Assembly (NCBI GenBank): GCA_001936135.1
Contig: CP012819.1
Coordinates: 1-64,000 of the forward strand
Length of the DNA: 64,000 nucleotides
Origin: Saccharomycopsis fibuligera x Saccharomycopsis cf. fibuligera
Taxonomy: Eukaryota; Ascomycota; Saccharomycetes; Ascoideales; Saccharomycopsidaceae
Direction: 5' to 3'
Of this stretch, positions 39,434 to 49,788 are shown piece after piece (positions within the stretch are counted from its first letter, which is position 1; every line of letters starts with the position of its first letter). Below the pieces are notes generated by a model. The model ran no database searches and was not told the DNA's origin. It saw only the letters and a list, made by a program, of their open reading frames with translations. Both the position numbers and the translations under genes were made by a program.

Positions 39434-40730
39434 TCACCAAGATTCAAACTCATTAGTAGTGACGTCCAAATCAATTTCCTTGAACTTGATTGACCAATCG
39501 TTTTCGAAGTCGAAGAACTTGTAAAGTTTATCACTCCTGGCCACAGTAGCACTAATTGGATCAGTAGGCTCGATCTTTTGAAACCATACATTCAACTTTT
39601 TGTTAAATCTCCATTTTCTGGAATACAATTCTTTCAATGATAAGTACTGAATGTAAGAACCATTATCATAAGAGTCAAAATCAAATAGTGAATTTTTAGT
39701 TTTATAGCCCTGGTTGGCTTTCTCATCACTAGCTTGTTCGTTATTTATGAGTTCCTTTGGTTCTTTACTCAATAGTATATCTTTTGGATCTTTCAGTATT
39801 GTCAGTTGTTGAAAGTTCAAATGATAATTTGGATTTGATCCATCATCGTCGCCATAATAAAATATGAAAAACAAAGTTTCTGTACTAAGTTTTTTAAAGA
39901 AATCCTTGTTATGGTAGGTGCTTATCAAACAGAAATTATGCTGATTTCCAATATTATTCTTGTTGTCATCGCTTAAACTGTTCAAGTTTTCATTGCTGTA
40001 TTCGAAATTAGGATAATCAATAGATGTTGGATGTGGTTTAGATGGAAAATAGTTAAATGGTTTATCTGAATCAACACTATCTGGGCAATTGAGCAATGAA
40101 TTTGTTACATATGAATTTATAACTGGATTGGACAAGCTAAAATTCTGACGAATATCTCTTTCATCACTATTATTTTCATCTTCAATATCGTTATTGCTGC
40201 TGCTGCTGAAACCATTTGCATCTGTTATTATAGTTGCCGAGTATACCTGGTCAAATTTAGTCTTATTCTCTTTGAAGATAGGTATCAAGTCATCCAAACC
40301 TGGCAAAAAGTCCAATACTGGTTTTTCATCTTCAACTTCTTCCTGCTTACTAGTACTTTCTTCCACCTCTTCATCTTCGGTAGATTCTCTTTCCTTCGCG
40401 GATTCGGCTGAAGCAGTTGAAACTGCTCCTACAGAAGAAGCAATTGTCGCAGCAGCCGTTGTGGCTGTCTTGGTGGCACTTGGGGAAGCTGCGTTAGCAG
40501 CAGACAAATTGCTAACTAATTTGGAGTAGGACAAAACCGGGGTACCAGTAGGTGTAGATTTGACAGCAGAGGCCACTGGTTTCACAGAATTGTTGGAAGC
40601 GGCTGCAGACGATATTACCGACTTGCTTGCTTGTTGTGATGGCAGCTGTTGTTGTTGCTGTTGCTGTTGTTGTTGTGGTTGTTGTTGTGGTTGTGGTTGT
40701 TGTTGTGGTTGTTGTTGCTGCTGCTGTTGC

Positions 40731-40778
<48 letters not shown>

Positions 40779-41899
40779 ACTAGCATTGAGTATTTTAGCT
40801 CTGTTGTCTTTGGCACGGGAGCTGGTTTCAAGTTATTTAGTATTGAGCTTGAAGGAGTGACAGATCTTATTATAGGACTGCTTATTTCATTTGTTGTTGA
40901 AGAAGGTAATGCTGCAGTAGCAGGGTTTGCAGTGGAGCTGATCGTTTTCTTGAGTGGCACATTATTCAGAGTTCCTGATGGTGATAATGACAAATCTTTC
41001 ACTGACGAAGATATATCACTGACATCTTTTTCCTTTCTTACAGCAGATGACGACAAAGAAGCACCGTTGTTTGAGGTGGTTGCACTAGTGGCTGAAGTGG
41101 TAGTCGTGATTGCCCCACCATCAAGCTCGTCACCTTCTTCATCAGAATCTGGGTTAGCACTAACAAATTCACCAACCGGACCAAACGTTGGTTCTACTTC
41201 ATCCAACCCTAATTCATCGTAAACCGTATCATCATCGTAAAAGTCAGGATCCTGGTTACTATCAACATAATATACAATGGAATCTTTGATTTCATTAATC
41301 TGTTCCGGTTCCACTCTACCGTTTTCCAAATATCTTAAGATGGTTTCCAATTTACCCAAGTGCCAATTATTTCGTTCCATCATTTCTTGGAAACCATCAA
41401 TTTGATTTTGCTTGGATAATGGCAATTTTTTATTTTTTTTAACCGAGGTCGTAACCTGTTGAATCTTAGCCTCCAAAGTTTCGTTTTGCTGATTTATCTT
41501 TTCGATGTTTTCGCTAATGAAATCGCTGGATTCAAGTTTTTCTCTTTCTCTAGGGTCCAATTTCTTTTCCATGTTTAAACCTTCTTTGGAGAATGCTTTA
41601 GTTTTCATGTCTCTTTCTACCACTTTAAATCTTTCCATTTGACGCTCAATCTTTTTTCTATAGTCAAAGAGGGGTTTTTTGTCTTTGACATCATTTCCGC
41701 TGAGCCAATTTTTAATCTGGTCTCTCTGCCTTTGAAGTTTCTTGATTTCTTTTTTCAAATCGCTTTCGAGCTTTTCTTTTTGGGATGGGTTTTCGCAGTT
41801 GGTTACTTTCTCGTACAAGTAGTCAAAGGCAGTCAAGCCTTCGTTGACTCTCTTGAACACACGGTCTATTTCTTGTTGAAGTTTCCTTTGTGCCATCAT
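39434..41899 (-). CDS. NOT5: CCR4-NOT complex subunit Not5/Not3
   Basis: An 821-residue CCR4-NOT scaffold subunit acting in mRNA decay and codon-dependent translation control. The N-terminal Not3 coiled-coil domain (1-230) is very clear: 'RKLQQEIDRVFKRVNEGL', 'EKLESDLKKEIKKLQRQRDQ', 'MKTKAFSKEGL'. The middle (240-560) is Ser/Thr/Ala/Gln-rich, with a long polyglutamine tract at about 370-420. The NOT box is C-terminal: 'LSTETLFFIFYYGDD', then 'YLSLKELYSRKWRFNKKLNVWFQK' in two parts. The N terminus is slightly closer to yeast Not5, but the length is that of Not3, so it may be the single Not3/Not5 orthologue. The start is ambiguous between two adjacent ATGs. Confidence 0.92.
40640..40790 (-). 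repeat. Polyglutamine-coding trinucleotide tract in NOT5
   Basis: CAA/CAG-rich coding repeat with Pro interruptions ('QPQQQPQPQQQPQ') and an uninterrupted run of more than 20 Gln, mostly CAA. Likely length-polymorphic. Confidence 0.9.
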
Positions 41900-42303
41900 C
41901 TTCTGATTTCAGATACCGGCGCATACACAAACGCAAGGGATTATCTAGCAAGAGAGGTAGCTGGATAGTGTTTTTTATGAGTATACAAGTAGTGATTGGC
42001 TGATAGTGCTGGTGGCCAAAGGAGGAGATGTCGACAGTGTTTTGGAGCTAATTGATGCTTTTGTCCTCGTTTTTTCCTGGCCGCTCCGTCTCGCGGTTTG
42101 CTGAGAAGTCCAGAATGGATTATGGGTTACCCGCGACTTATTTTTTTGAGATTGCGCCGCTGTTGTGGTAACCTTCGGTATGTTGTGTCATTTTAAACCA
42201 CTAATTTACTTTAAATCATAACTAATATGTTATTTGAAATAATTTTTATCAACTACAGATACAAATCATCAAATAAAACGTACTGTAACATCCATTCACT
42301 TGT
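41900..42303. promoter_or_regulatory. NOT5 upstream region with a Reb1-like site
   Basis: TTACCCG at 42127-42133 lies about 230 bp upstream of the NOT5 start and fits a Reb1-type factor. No gene seen. Confidence 0.4.
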
Positions 42304-43158
42304 CTAAAAGAGGCTCCGTGGCACAAGCCGGATGATAAAGAGCATCACAAGCGGCACCACCACAAGCCCTACCAGAACATAAATGTAAAACCAAAAACTA
42401 ATCTTTCCTTTTTCATTGAATACTTTGAGCCGCTTTCCAACCATTTTGGCAGTTCCTCCAACTTTTTCCAAATTTCTGGTGGTAGTTTTCAAGATCTCCG
42501 TGTCATTCTCAATACTCTCATTAAATTTGGAGACATTCAGACGTAATTGACCCACAAGTCCAAGCACATCATCCAAGAGAGTATCCTGTTTGGACTGATG
42601 CATCTTGTTTTGGTTTTCCATTGTCTGGTTTGATGATTCAAGCGAAGTTGGTTTTCTAGACAATAATCTGTTTCTCAACTCTGCCAAACTGTCCTTTTCT
42701 GTTTTCTCGTCGACTTTGTTAAGAATACCAGTAGAGCGAACCTTACCATGTAGAAACTCATCTGATTTATCGTTTTTATTACCTTCTAATAAAAGCGTTT
42801 GTTGTTGTTGTTGCTTTTCTTCTTTCTGCTGGTGCTGCTGATCAATACTTTCTTGTCTTTCTGAAAGTTGTGGCTGTATTAGCTGTTTCAACGCCACCAA
42901 TGTAGCAAACTGTTGATTAGATATCTGCTTAGAAACGGTGTAGAGCTTTTCTTTTAAAAAGAGGATGTTGTTGTTGCGGTTGAGACTGCTTTTGTCAGCG
43001 TTAGCGACAATGAGCTTGCGCACACTATCAGAGTCGTAATCGAGAGCGTTGCTCACAGCCAAACTCAAGAAACTGCCAGGTTCCTGTTGCACAATGCAAG
43101 TGGAATCATCCACAGCCCTGTGGAGATTGTCTATTAGTGTGTCTATCTGTGCCTCCAT
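42304..43158 (-). CDS. USE1: ER SNARE Use1, tail-anchored
   Basis: A 284-residue Q-type SNARE for Golgi-to-ER retrograde fusion, partner of Sec20, Ufe1 and Sec22. The N-terminal helical region is followed by a Gln-rich low-complexity stretch (~100-125). 'SLAELRNRLLSRK' lies near 155, and a SNARE-like heptad region at ~190-240 ('LVGQLRLNVSKFNESIENDTE' in part, then 'NLEKVGGTAKMVGKRLKVF'). One C-terminal transmembrane segment ('FWFYIYVLVGLVVVPLVMLF') ends in 'IIRLVPRSLF', like the 'IRIMPK' tail of Use1 orthologues. The overall sequence is divergent, so the family rests on layout and C-terminal similarity. Confidence 0.78.
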   Translation of the reverse strand: MEAQIDTLIDNLHRAVDDSTCIVQQEPGSFLSLAVSNALDYDSDSVRKLIVANADKSSLNRNNNILFLKEKLYTVSKQISNQQFATLVALKQLIQPQLSERQESIDQQHQQKEEKQQQQQTLLLEGNKNDKSDEFLHGKVRSTGILNKVDEKTEKDSLAELRNRLLSRKPTSLESSNQTMENQNKMHQSKQDTLLDDVLGLVGQLRLNVSKFNESIENDTEILKTTTRNLEKVGGTAKMVGKRLKVFNEKGKISFWFYIYVLVGLVVVPLVMLFIIRLVPRSLF

Positions 43159-45249
43159 TATTACGTAGGATTATTAGTTGTCAAAAGAATAGATAGATGG
43201 TTTACTGTTTTTGGTCGGCTATTGTTTAATTTATTATTTTTGATTTCGTTTTCTGCTGTATTATTACTAAACACACCCGGGGCACTCCTGAAGATATACA
43301 ACAACATGCATATATGCGTATACGCTTGTATATTTGCTACTAGCTTTCAGTATTGCTGCCATTCAAGCTTCACCTTTGGCACACCATAACCATGCACAGC
43401 TACTTCTTCTTAAGATTTAGACGATGTAACGGGATGTTTTGCACAGGTATAAAACGAACACTATCATCTTTCATAAAATGGAAAAGATGTGGAAGAAGCA
43501 GGCTATTTTAATGATATTATTAATCTAGGTGAGGAGACCGATGAACAAGATGGAACTATAATTTTCAATTTCTTAAATGCCTTTATCTGGGTTAGAGAAA
43601 GCATTTCTAATAAGCTATTGTGGAAAAGGTAATTTTTTCCTATTGAAAGTATGCTGTTCAATTTTCTAAATGTACTTTTTAATGTTTAACCAGTCATTTT
43701 TTAAATAATAAAATGACATCTAGTCGTTTCCCAGAGTGTCTCTTTTTTTTAAAAGAGAATTGTTGATATTATAGTTGATCTGAGCTATGTTTGAATTCTT
43801 ATACAGATCATCAAATTTTGTCTTTTCCCATTAAGATGCTATAAAAATGCGCAGCTAGATTATGCATCGTTAGAGTTGAGATAGATAGAAGTTTCTATAC
43901 GTAAAATTGGAAGTTTTTTCAGAGTTTTGCCGGTTGAGTAGATTTGAACTTTCTATTAATATTAGTAAAAATATTTACCTTCGGCAGAGACTTTAACCTT
44001 CAATAAAAATATTATTTTTGTGCATGCATATAAAAAATCCACCAATATTATCAACATTCTTCAAAAGAAACCACTGGTCTCTTTTGGGTTATTCTATCTA
44101 AGTTTAACTTTGTTCTTTATCTACTCTCACTTCTTTGAGACACAATTTACTGTGTGGCTCCTCTACCTCTGATTCTCCATGGTGCTGGTACAGCTAATTG
44201 ACGATCTATAGAGATGAAAGTGTTTGTATTCAAATATAACTATATCTAGCTTGTAATAATATTGAGTTGTATCCTTTTCGCATATTGACTAAGAATGAGT
44301 TCTAGATTTTTAAATTAGAACCTAGCCATATAGTACTCTGTATATTTTCCATCAGCTCTTTCATTTTCTGCTCTATGCAAATTACAAAGTAAATAAAACT
44401 TTTTTTGCATTGCATTGTATTTTACTAATGTTTAGTTACGTTTAAAATACAGGGACTTTTCCATAAATAATTTTGAACTTTAATTCGTAAGAAATCTATA
44501 ACATAATAATTCTAGACAGCTAAGGTTGAACTTATCAATTGTAAACATTATTATTGGTTGGCAGTTATACATTTCATATCCATTTTCAACATAGCCAATA
44601 ACTTAAATCACTGTGCGAAATGGTGGAATAACAGATAAGCCACAACAGGCCGCTATACCACATATATTTCGCTCATCTTTTCACACATCAAAATATTTGC
44701 AATATATATTCTTATCTTTTTACTGATCAATGATACAATCAATAAGCGGTTGATAGTTATAAAAGTTATTGTATTATAATTGTAATTATATCTGGTTAAA
44801 ATATATGGTTATGTCCTCTTTATATGATAATTTAAAACAAAATGCACTTGAAAGGGTAGAAAGGATAGATTAATTGTAAATAAAATTAGTGACTGAATAT
44901 AATATAATTAATTTGTGTTTTCAGCATAGCCACTAATGTAAATCGTGTTTTTAATATAATAAATATAGCAAATCGCTGTTGGATATATAAATGATAAAAA
45001 ATAGGATCTTATAAACTTATCAATATAGCCTATACAGTATAGTTCAATTGTTATCATATAAGGGAAACTTATAGAAGTAAAAACCCCCATTAGTATTAAC
45101 AAATTAGTTTTGTCGGAGTTGAGATATATCTAGAGGATGTCATGGCTTTTAATGGTTATTGTCTTTGTTTTAGTATGTTGATAACAACAGGCCAAAAGAA
45201 AGTGTTTCACTTCAGTCCCATCTTGCCCTCGCAAAGATAACGGTGCTAT
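43159..45249. other. AT-rich gene desert, part 1
   Basis: USE1 promoter followed by about 2 kb of AT-rich DNA without a credible ORF or RNA gene. Phrases such as 'acaacaggcc' recur (about 44643 and 45187). 'ccctcgc'/'gcgaggg' arms flank about 45229-45269. Together with the following segment, this is the longest gene-free stretch outside the left repeats. Confidence 0.6.
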
Positions 45250-45648
45250 CTAATTCGTTAGCGCGAGGGGGTTGTAAACACGACTAAAAATCGAAACAGT
45301 TTTCCAATTGAAGTCCTTGTTGTGCCGTAAGCGAGAGTACTTCTTCTGGAATATTAGATAACTATCGATCCGGATTAATTCGATGGTTTCAATGGGTGAG
45401 TGGACGAGGCTGTCCAAGCTCAATTCTTTATTTATATGTAGTTTTAGCCATAAGGCTTGAACTACAAGACATTTGTTCAAAAAATGCACCATTTTTTTGT
45501 TGATAACGTCCACATGCGAACCTTGCTTAAGTCTTTTGACATGACAAATCTTCAGAGCGCCACATACATTCCTCACCTTGGAATTTGAACTTTCCAACCC
45601 CGAGGTGGAATGTGTAGATAATCTAATAGATCTGTAAGATATCCCATT
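45250..45648 (-). pseudogene. Unrecognised ORF fragment without an early ATG
   Basis: Open for about 132 codons between in-frame stops at 45649-45651 and just below 45250. The composition is more protein-like than the surrounding AT-rich DNA ('ALWLKLHINKELSLDSL', 'FQKKYSRLRHNKDFNWK'). The only ATG giving a reasonable length lies well inside the frame. It could be a relic of a mobile element or gene in this repeat-littered region, or chance. No family recognised. Confidence 0.25.
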
Positions 45649-46377
45649 TTAAAACACAAAAAAGAGGTCTAAATAAAAAATAAAATATGGGTTTTCTACT
45701 GAACTACTTCAAACTCTTTTAGTAGGTAATTATGAGTGGTTAGATAGGTATGTCAGCTTATCCTTCATTCTGCTCATCACTATATACACAAGCTAAAAGG
45801 AGCACATCGCCGACCTTTATACAAAATCTTTGACAACAAATTGGGTGTTTCTTATCACGACGGTTGTCAACCCAAACTGATAAGAAATGCGAATACAGTG
45901 AAGGAAATGTTCGAAATAAAAGACTGTAACATATTAAATTCAAAAAGTAGCATAAGGCAAGGATTAACAATAAAGTATTATTTCAATAAAGTATTATTTC
46001 CGGTTTATTGTAGGTCATGAATTAAGGTAATAATTATATAATGACGAACATTGAGTTCTATACCAACAGATCTGAATTCAAATAATTGATATTTCTTACA
46101 TAATACGTCTTAGGATCTTCTATCCTGTTTCACACTAAGTGTATTTATTACTATTTAGATCTTAATACCAATATGTGTTGTATTCAGTCTAATTATTGTT
46201 TATGTACGATTCAACCCAATATTGCTATGTATTTATCGCTATTTAATTATATTAGAATTATAGGGATTTTACATCCAATATCAGAGTTTCGTAAAATATG
46301 CGTATTGTGAACCCAACTAGAAAATTCTAAAAAGCATCAGGTTAAATGTATTACTTGTCTGTATTTTGATCTGTTGG

Positions 46378-46446
46378 TCTTTACGGAATACTGACACCTC
46401 AGGGTTCATGTTTTTAGAGGTAAAAGCCTTGTATTTCAAATATAAC
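46378..46446. repeat. 69-bp inverted repeat, left arm
   Basis: From 'tctttacggaatactgacac' to 'caaatataac'. Its reverse complement recurs at 46614-46682 with two mismatches. Confidence 0.93.
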
Positions 46447-46613
46447 CATCAGTGGATACCCAGAAGATAATATGACGTAATGAACATATTTTATAACTAA
46501 TTATAGAATTTCACCTGGTACTATTTATAGATCAATACCAATATGTATTATTCAGTCTGATAAATATTTATACATGGTCCAACCCAATATTTTTATGTAT
46601 TGATTATTAGTTA

Positions 46614-46682
46614 GTTATATTTGAAATACAAGGCTTTTACCTCTAAAAGCATGAACCCTGAGATGTCAGTATTCCGTAAAGA
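46614..46682. repeat. 69-bp inverted repeat, right arm
   Basis: Reverse complement of 46378-46446 with two mismatches. A 167 bp spacer separates the arms. Confidence 0.93.
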
Positions 46683-46874
46683 ACTCAATGTTCGTCAAAA
46701 TACGTGAATCCTGTTCCATGGTAAAAGGCCCGTGGGCTTATTCTGTACCAAATACTAGTTTATTCCATTCATGTTTGTAGGTCTAGAACTCAATGTTCGT
46801 TAGGTCTAGAATAACGGGGTAAAGATACACATGTAAATTTTTGTTATACTTCAATAATAAAAGTACCTGAAATT

Positions 46875-46948
46875 GGTTTCGTGGTCTAGTTGGTTATGGC
46901 ATCTGCTTAACACGCAGAACGTCCCCAGTTCGATCCTGGGCGAAATCA
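46875..46948 (+). tRNA. tRNA-Val (anticodon AAC)
   Basis: A 74-nt intronless tRNA. The acceptor stem GGTTTCG (46875-46881) pairs with CGAAATC (46941-46947), with one G-T pair and discriminator A. The anticodon stem TCTGC/GCAGA encloses loop TTAACAC, anticodon AAC at 46909-46911. The A-box-like 'TGGTCTAGTTGG' and B-box 'AGTTCGATCCT' are both present. Confidence 0.97.
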
Positions 46949-46957
46949 TTTTTTTTT
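46949..46957 (+). terminator. Pol III terminator (T9)
   Basis: Nine T residues directly after the tRNA discriminator base, the standard Pol III stop signal. Confidence 0.9.
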
Positions 46958-47345
46958 GAAATTTTTTCTCACTACCCAGTAGCTTGCTAGGAAGATGACA
47001 GTGGACCGCCTTTGGAGTCCAAGGTATTTAGAACAATTCAGTGCTATAATTATCAGGTGCTTTCCTGTTAGGTTGAAGTGAAGTTTACAGGTGGTATATT
47101 GGAATATCAAAGAAGATAAACGGTGGCTTTAAGAATTATTGCACGTTATATGGGCCGGGCAACCGCACGTCACTGCTAAATATGTCAAGCGAAGTCAAGT
47201 CAACGTAGATCAACTGGAATCTTTATCGCGAGCTGTTTCGGGAAAGTTTGAAATATGTTGAATTAACTAAAGTATGCCAAAACATTGATCCAATAGTACT
47301 GAACTACTTATACCACTCATCGCCCAACATCAGGTAATATTTGCA
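46958..47345. other. Spacer between tRNA-Val and APL6
   Basis: About 390 bp of APL6 upstream sequence. No ORF or motif that I can name. Confidence 0.5.
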
Positions 47346-49634
47346 ATGAGCGATGCCCGATATTTCACAAAATGCAAAGCTGCTGATATCAAAGATGAGA
47401 TCTTACTTTACGACAAGAAAGCAAAGAGCTTGAAACAAAAGAAGCAATGCATGAAAAGAATCATTGCCAATATAACCATGGGCAACAATGAAATTGTCAC
47501 TTTATTTCCCTTTGTTATTCAATATTTTACCCTTGATGACCTCGAGATGAAAAAAATGTGCTGCTACTATTTTTCCAGTTATTTTTTTGTTAACCCAGAT
47601 ATTTTGCTTGCGAACAAGCAAATGTTTTTCCAAGAATTGCAGCACGGATCTTCAGTAAGTAAAGCTCTAGTGTTGAAAACCATAGCGTCTTTCCCAATAC
47701 CTGAATTACAACAGTCACTTGTACCATTATTATTTCGCTTTCTCAATGATAAAGACAGTCATGTTAGAAAAGCTACAACTTTTGCTATTGGAAAACTATA
47801 CGAATTGAACCCAACGCTTGTGGAAGCCGAAGGACTCATTGATGCATTAAATGAGCTTTTATTAGATAACAATCCTATTGTGGTTTCCTCAACCTTAGCG
47901 GTGCTTGACTATATTGTCGAGCACCACAAGTCAATGAAATTGGTTATAGATGAAGAAAATGTTAATAATTTGTTTAAACTTTTACCTAAATCAGATGAAT
48001 TTTCCCAATCCTATATACTAAATGCATTACTTTCTTATGTCCCACAAACCAACAGTGATGCTATGAAATTAATTGATACAGTTATACCATACTTGCAACA
48101 TGGGAACTCTTCAGTGGTAATGAATGCTTTGAAAATTATCATATATGCTTCCAATTACGTTAAGGCCCCTCAGGATGCCATTACATCTTTACCAAAACGT
48201 CTTGGCAATTCTTTGATTTCACTTCTTTCCAAACCTTCAGAAATACAGTTTTTGGTATTAAGGAATGTTATCTTGTTATTATTATCCAAACCAGCCTTGA
48301 TAAAACTTGATGTCACCATGTTTTTTTGCCAATATAATGACCCTATCTATGTTAAGGATACCAAGCTAGAAATTATTTATTTGCTTGCTAATTCTAGTAA
48401 CTTGAAAGTGGTTCTTAGAGAGTTAGAGGAATATGCAACAGAAATTGATGTGCAAATGGCAAGAAAATCAATACGGGCCATTGGTAACTTAGCTATAAAG
48501 TTGGATGATGCTGCTACTGCATGTGCTGATGTATTGGTCAATTTGAGCTCAAGTGGTATACCATTCATTGTTCAAGAAACTGTCATTGTGATCAAAAACA
48601 TTTACAGGAAATATCCAGACAAGTTTAATCAAGAAACAGTGGATACGTTTGTTGGATTTACCGACTTGATTGAAGAAGCGGAAGCCAAATGTTCGTTTTT
48701 GTGGATAATTGGCACTTACTCTAATTACATTACTAATGCGTTGGAATTGCTTAAAGATTATACCTTCACCATAAAAGAAGAAACGCTTGAAGTACAGCTT
48801 ACTTTATTAACTGCAGTGGTGAAATATTATTTGCGTAATCCACAAAAAGGTGAACAATTGCTTCTTAAAATATTGAAAATTGTCACTGAAGAACTAAACG
48901 AACCAGATTTGCGCGATCGTGGATATTTTTATTGGAAACTTCTATCATCACAAAGAAATTTCCCTGGAAGTGCACAAGATGTTGTTTTAGCCGAACTTCC
49001 TGTCATATCTTCGGATCAGGATAAACTAGACCAATCAATCCTTGAGGAGCTAGAGTTAAACATTGGTACTTTAGCATCAATTTATTTGAAACCAGTGACC
49101 CTGGTATTTAGACTTTCAAAACACAAATTTCTAACCAACTCCCCAGCATTACAAGTAGACTACAATAATTCTATTAAATCACCGAATCCAAATGAAACTG
49201 TTGATGTATTGCCTGAAAAAGTTTTGAAAATAAACATCAAGTCAAAAATTGGCACAATCAAATCTCCTAAATTGTCTAACGCATTAGCAGGAACTGCAAC
49301 AAATGATAATAATCCTGGATCTTTCAGTATAGACCAAGTAACAGAAGAAGACGAGAATGAATACGAATACAACCCTAAATCGATTTTTGAAAAACAACGG
49401 TTTTTATTGTCTAGGAAAAAGTCTAAAGAAATGCTTGGTGCTATGGGTAATAATGATAACTTCTCTTCCGACTTTCCTAGTGATAATGTTGCCACTGGAT
49501 CTATCGGAGGTAGCGATACTAGCAGGGGGCCAAAAGTTGGCAATAAGGTAGATTCTTTAAAAAGAAGAATGACTTTTACTAGAAGAAAATCGGTGGCCAT
49601 TCCACGAACTGGCAATAGAAATTTTACAGGATGA
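47346..49634 (+). CDS. APL6: AP-3 adaptor complex beta subunit
   Basis: A 762-residue large (beta) chain of AP-3, which sorts cargo from the Golgi to the vacuole. The adaptin N-terminal domain fills most of the protein. It opens with 'MSDARYFTKCKAADIKDEILLYDKKAKSLKQKKQCMKRII' (partial motif 'QKKQCMKRIIANITMGN'), the beta-adaptin signature, followed by HEAT-type repeats ('DSHVRKATTFAIGKLYELNP', 'NPIVVSSTLAVLDYIVEHH'). The last ~130 residues are Ser/Asn/Lys-rich hinge-like sequence ending in basic 'SLKRRMTFTRRKSVAIP'. As in S. cerevisiae Apl6 there is little or no ear domain. Convergent with HRQ1 across only 154 bp. Confidence 0.93.
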   Translation: MSDARYFTKCKAADIKDEILLYDKKAKSLKQKKQCMKRIIANITMGNNEIVTLFPFVIQYFTLDDLEMKKMCCYYFSSYFFVNPDILLANKQMFFQELQHGSSVSKALVLKTIASFPIPELQQSLVPLLFRFLNDKDSHVRKATTFAIGKLYELNPTLVEAEGLIDALNELLLDNNPIVVSSTLAVLDYIVEHHKSMKLVIDEENVNNLFKLLPKSDEFSQSYILNALLSYVPQTNSDAMKLIDTVIPYLQHGNSSVVMNALKIIIYASNYVKAPQDAITSLPKRLGNSLISLLSKPSEIQFLVLRNVILLLLSKPALIKLDVTMFFCQYNDPIYVKDTKLEIIYLLANSSNLKVVLRELEEYATEIDVQMARKSIRAIGNLAIKLDDAATACADVLVNLSSSGIPFIVQETVIVIKNIYRKYPDKFNQETVDTFVGFTDLIEEAEAKCSFLWIIGTYSNYITNALELLKDYTFTIKEETLEVQLTLLTAVVKYYLRNPQKGEQLLLKILKIVTEELNEPDLRDRGYFYWKLLSSQRNFPGSAQDVVLAELPVISSDQDKLDQSILEELELNIGTLASIYLKPVTLVFRLSKHKFLTNSPALQVDYNNSIKSPNPNETVDVLPEKVLKINIKSKIGTIKSPKLSNALAGTATNDNNPGSFSIDQVTEEDENEYEYNPKSIFEKQRFLLSRKKSKEMLGAMGNNDNFSSDFPSDNVATGSIGGSDTSRGPKVGNKVDSLKRRMTFTRRKSVAIPRTGNRNFTG

Positions 49635-49788
49635 GTTGGCTATTTTTTATTTTATTTTATTTATTTCTCAATGAGGATAATCCGGAATGCTTTATAATAA
49701 TAATTCAATATTTACATAGTAACAAGTTTACATAGTAACAAGTTTACATATTGTAACCTTCATACTTGCTTACCGCAGTACCGTCATA

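Larger units (their letters stand above)
46040..46830. repeat. Repeat relics upstream of the tRNA gene (possible LTR remnants)
   Basis: Two diverged direct copies of a ~90+ bp sequence ('aataccaatatgt', 'ttcagtct', 'caacccaatatt', 'atgtatt') begin near 46169 and 46533. The 15-mer 'acgaacattgagttc' occurs at about 46044 and in inverted form at about 46681 and 46787. The mix of direct and inverted fragments within 1 kb of a tRNA gene looks like accumulated retrotransposon LTR remnants. No LTR family identified. Confidence 0.55.

Noticed and set aside
40560-41222. Plus-strand ORF encoding a Cys-rich run
   Set aside because: Antisense of the NOT5 polyglutamine tract (TGT from ACA/CAA repeats), not a metallothionein-like gene.
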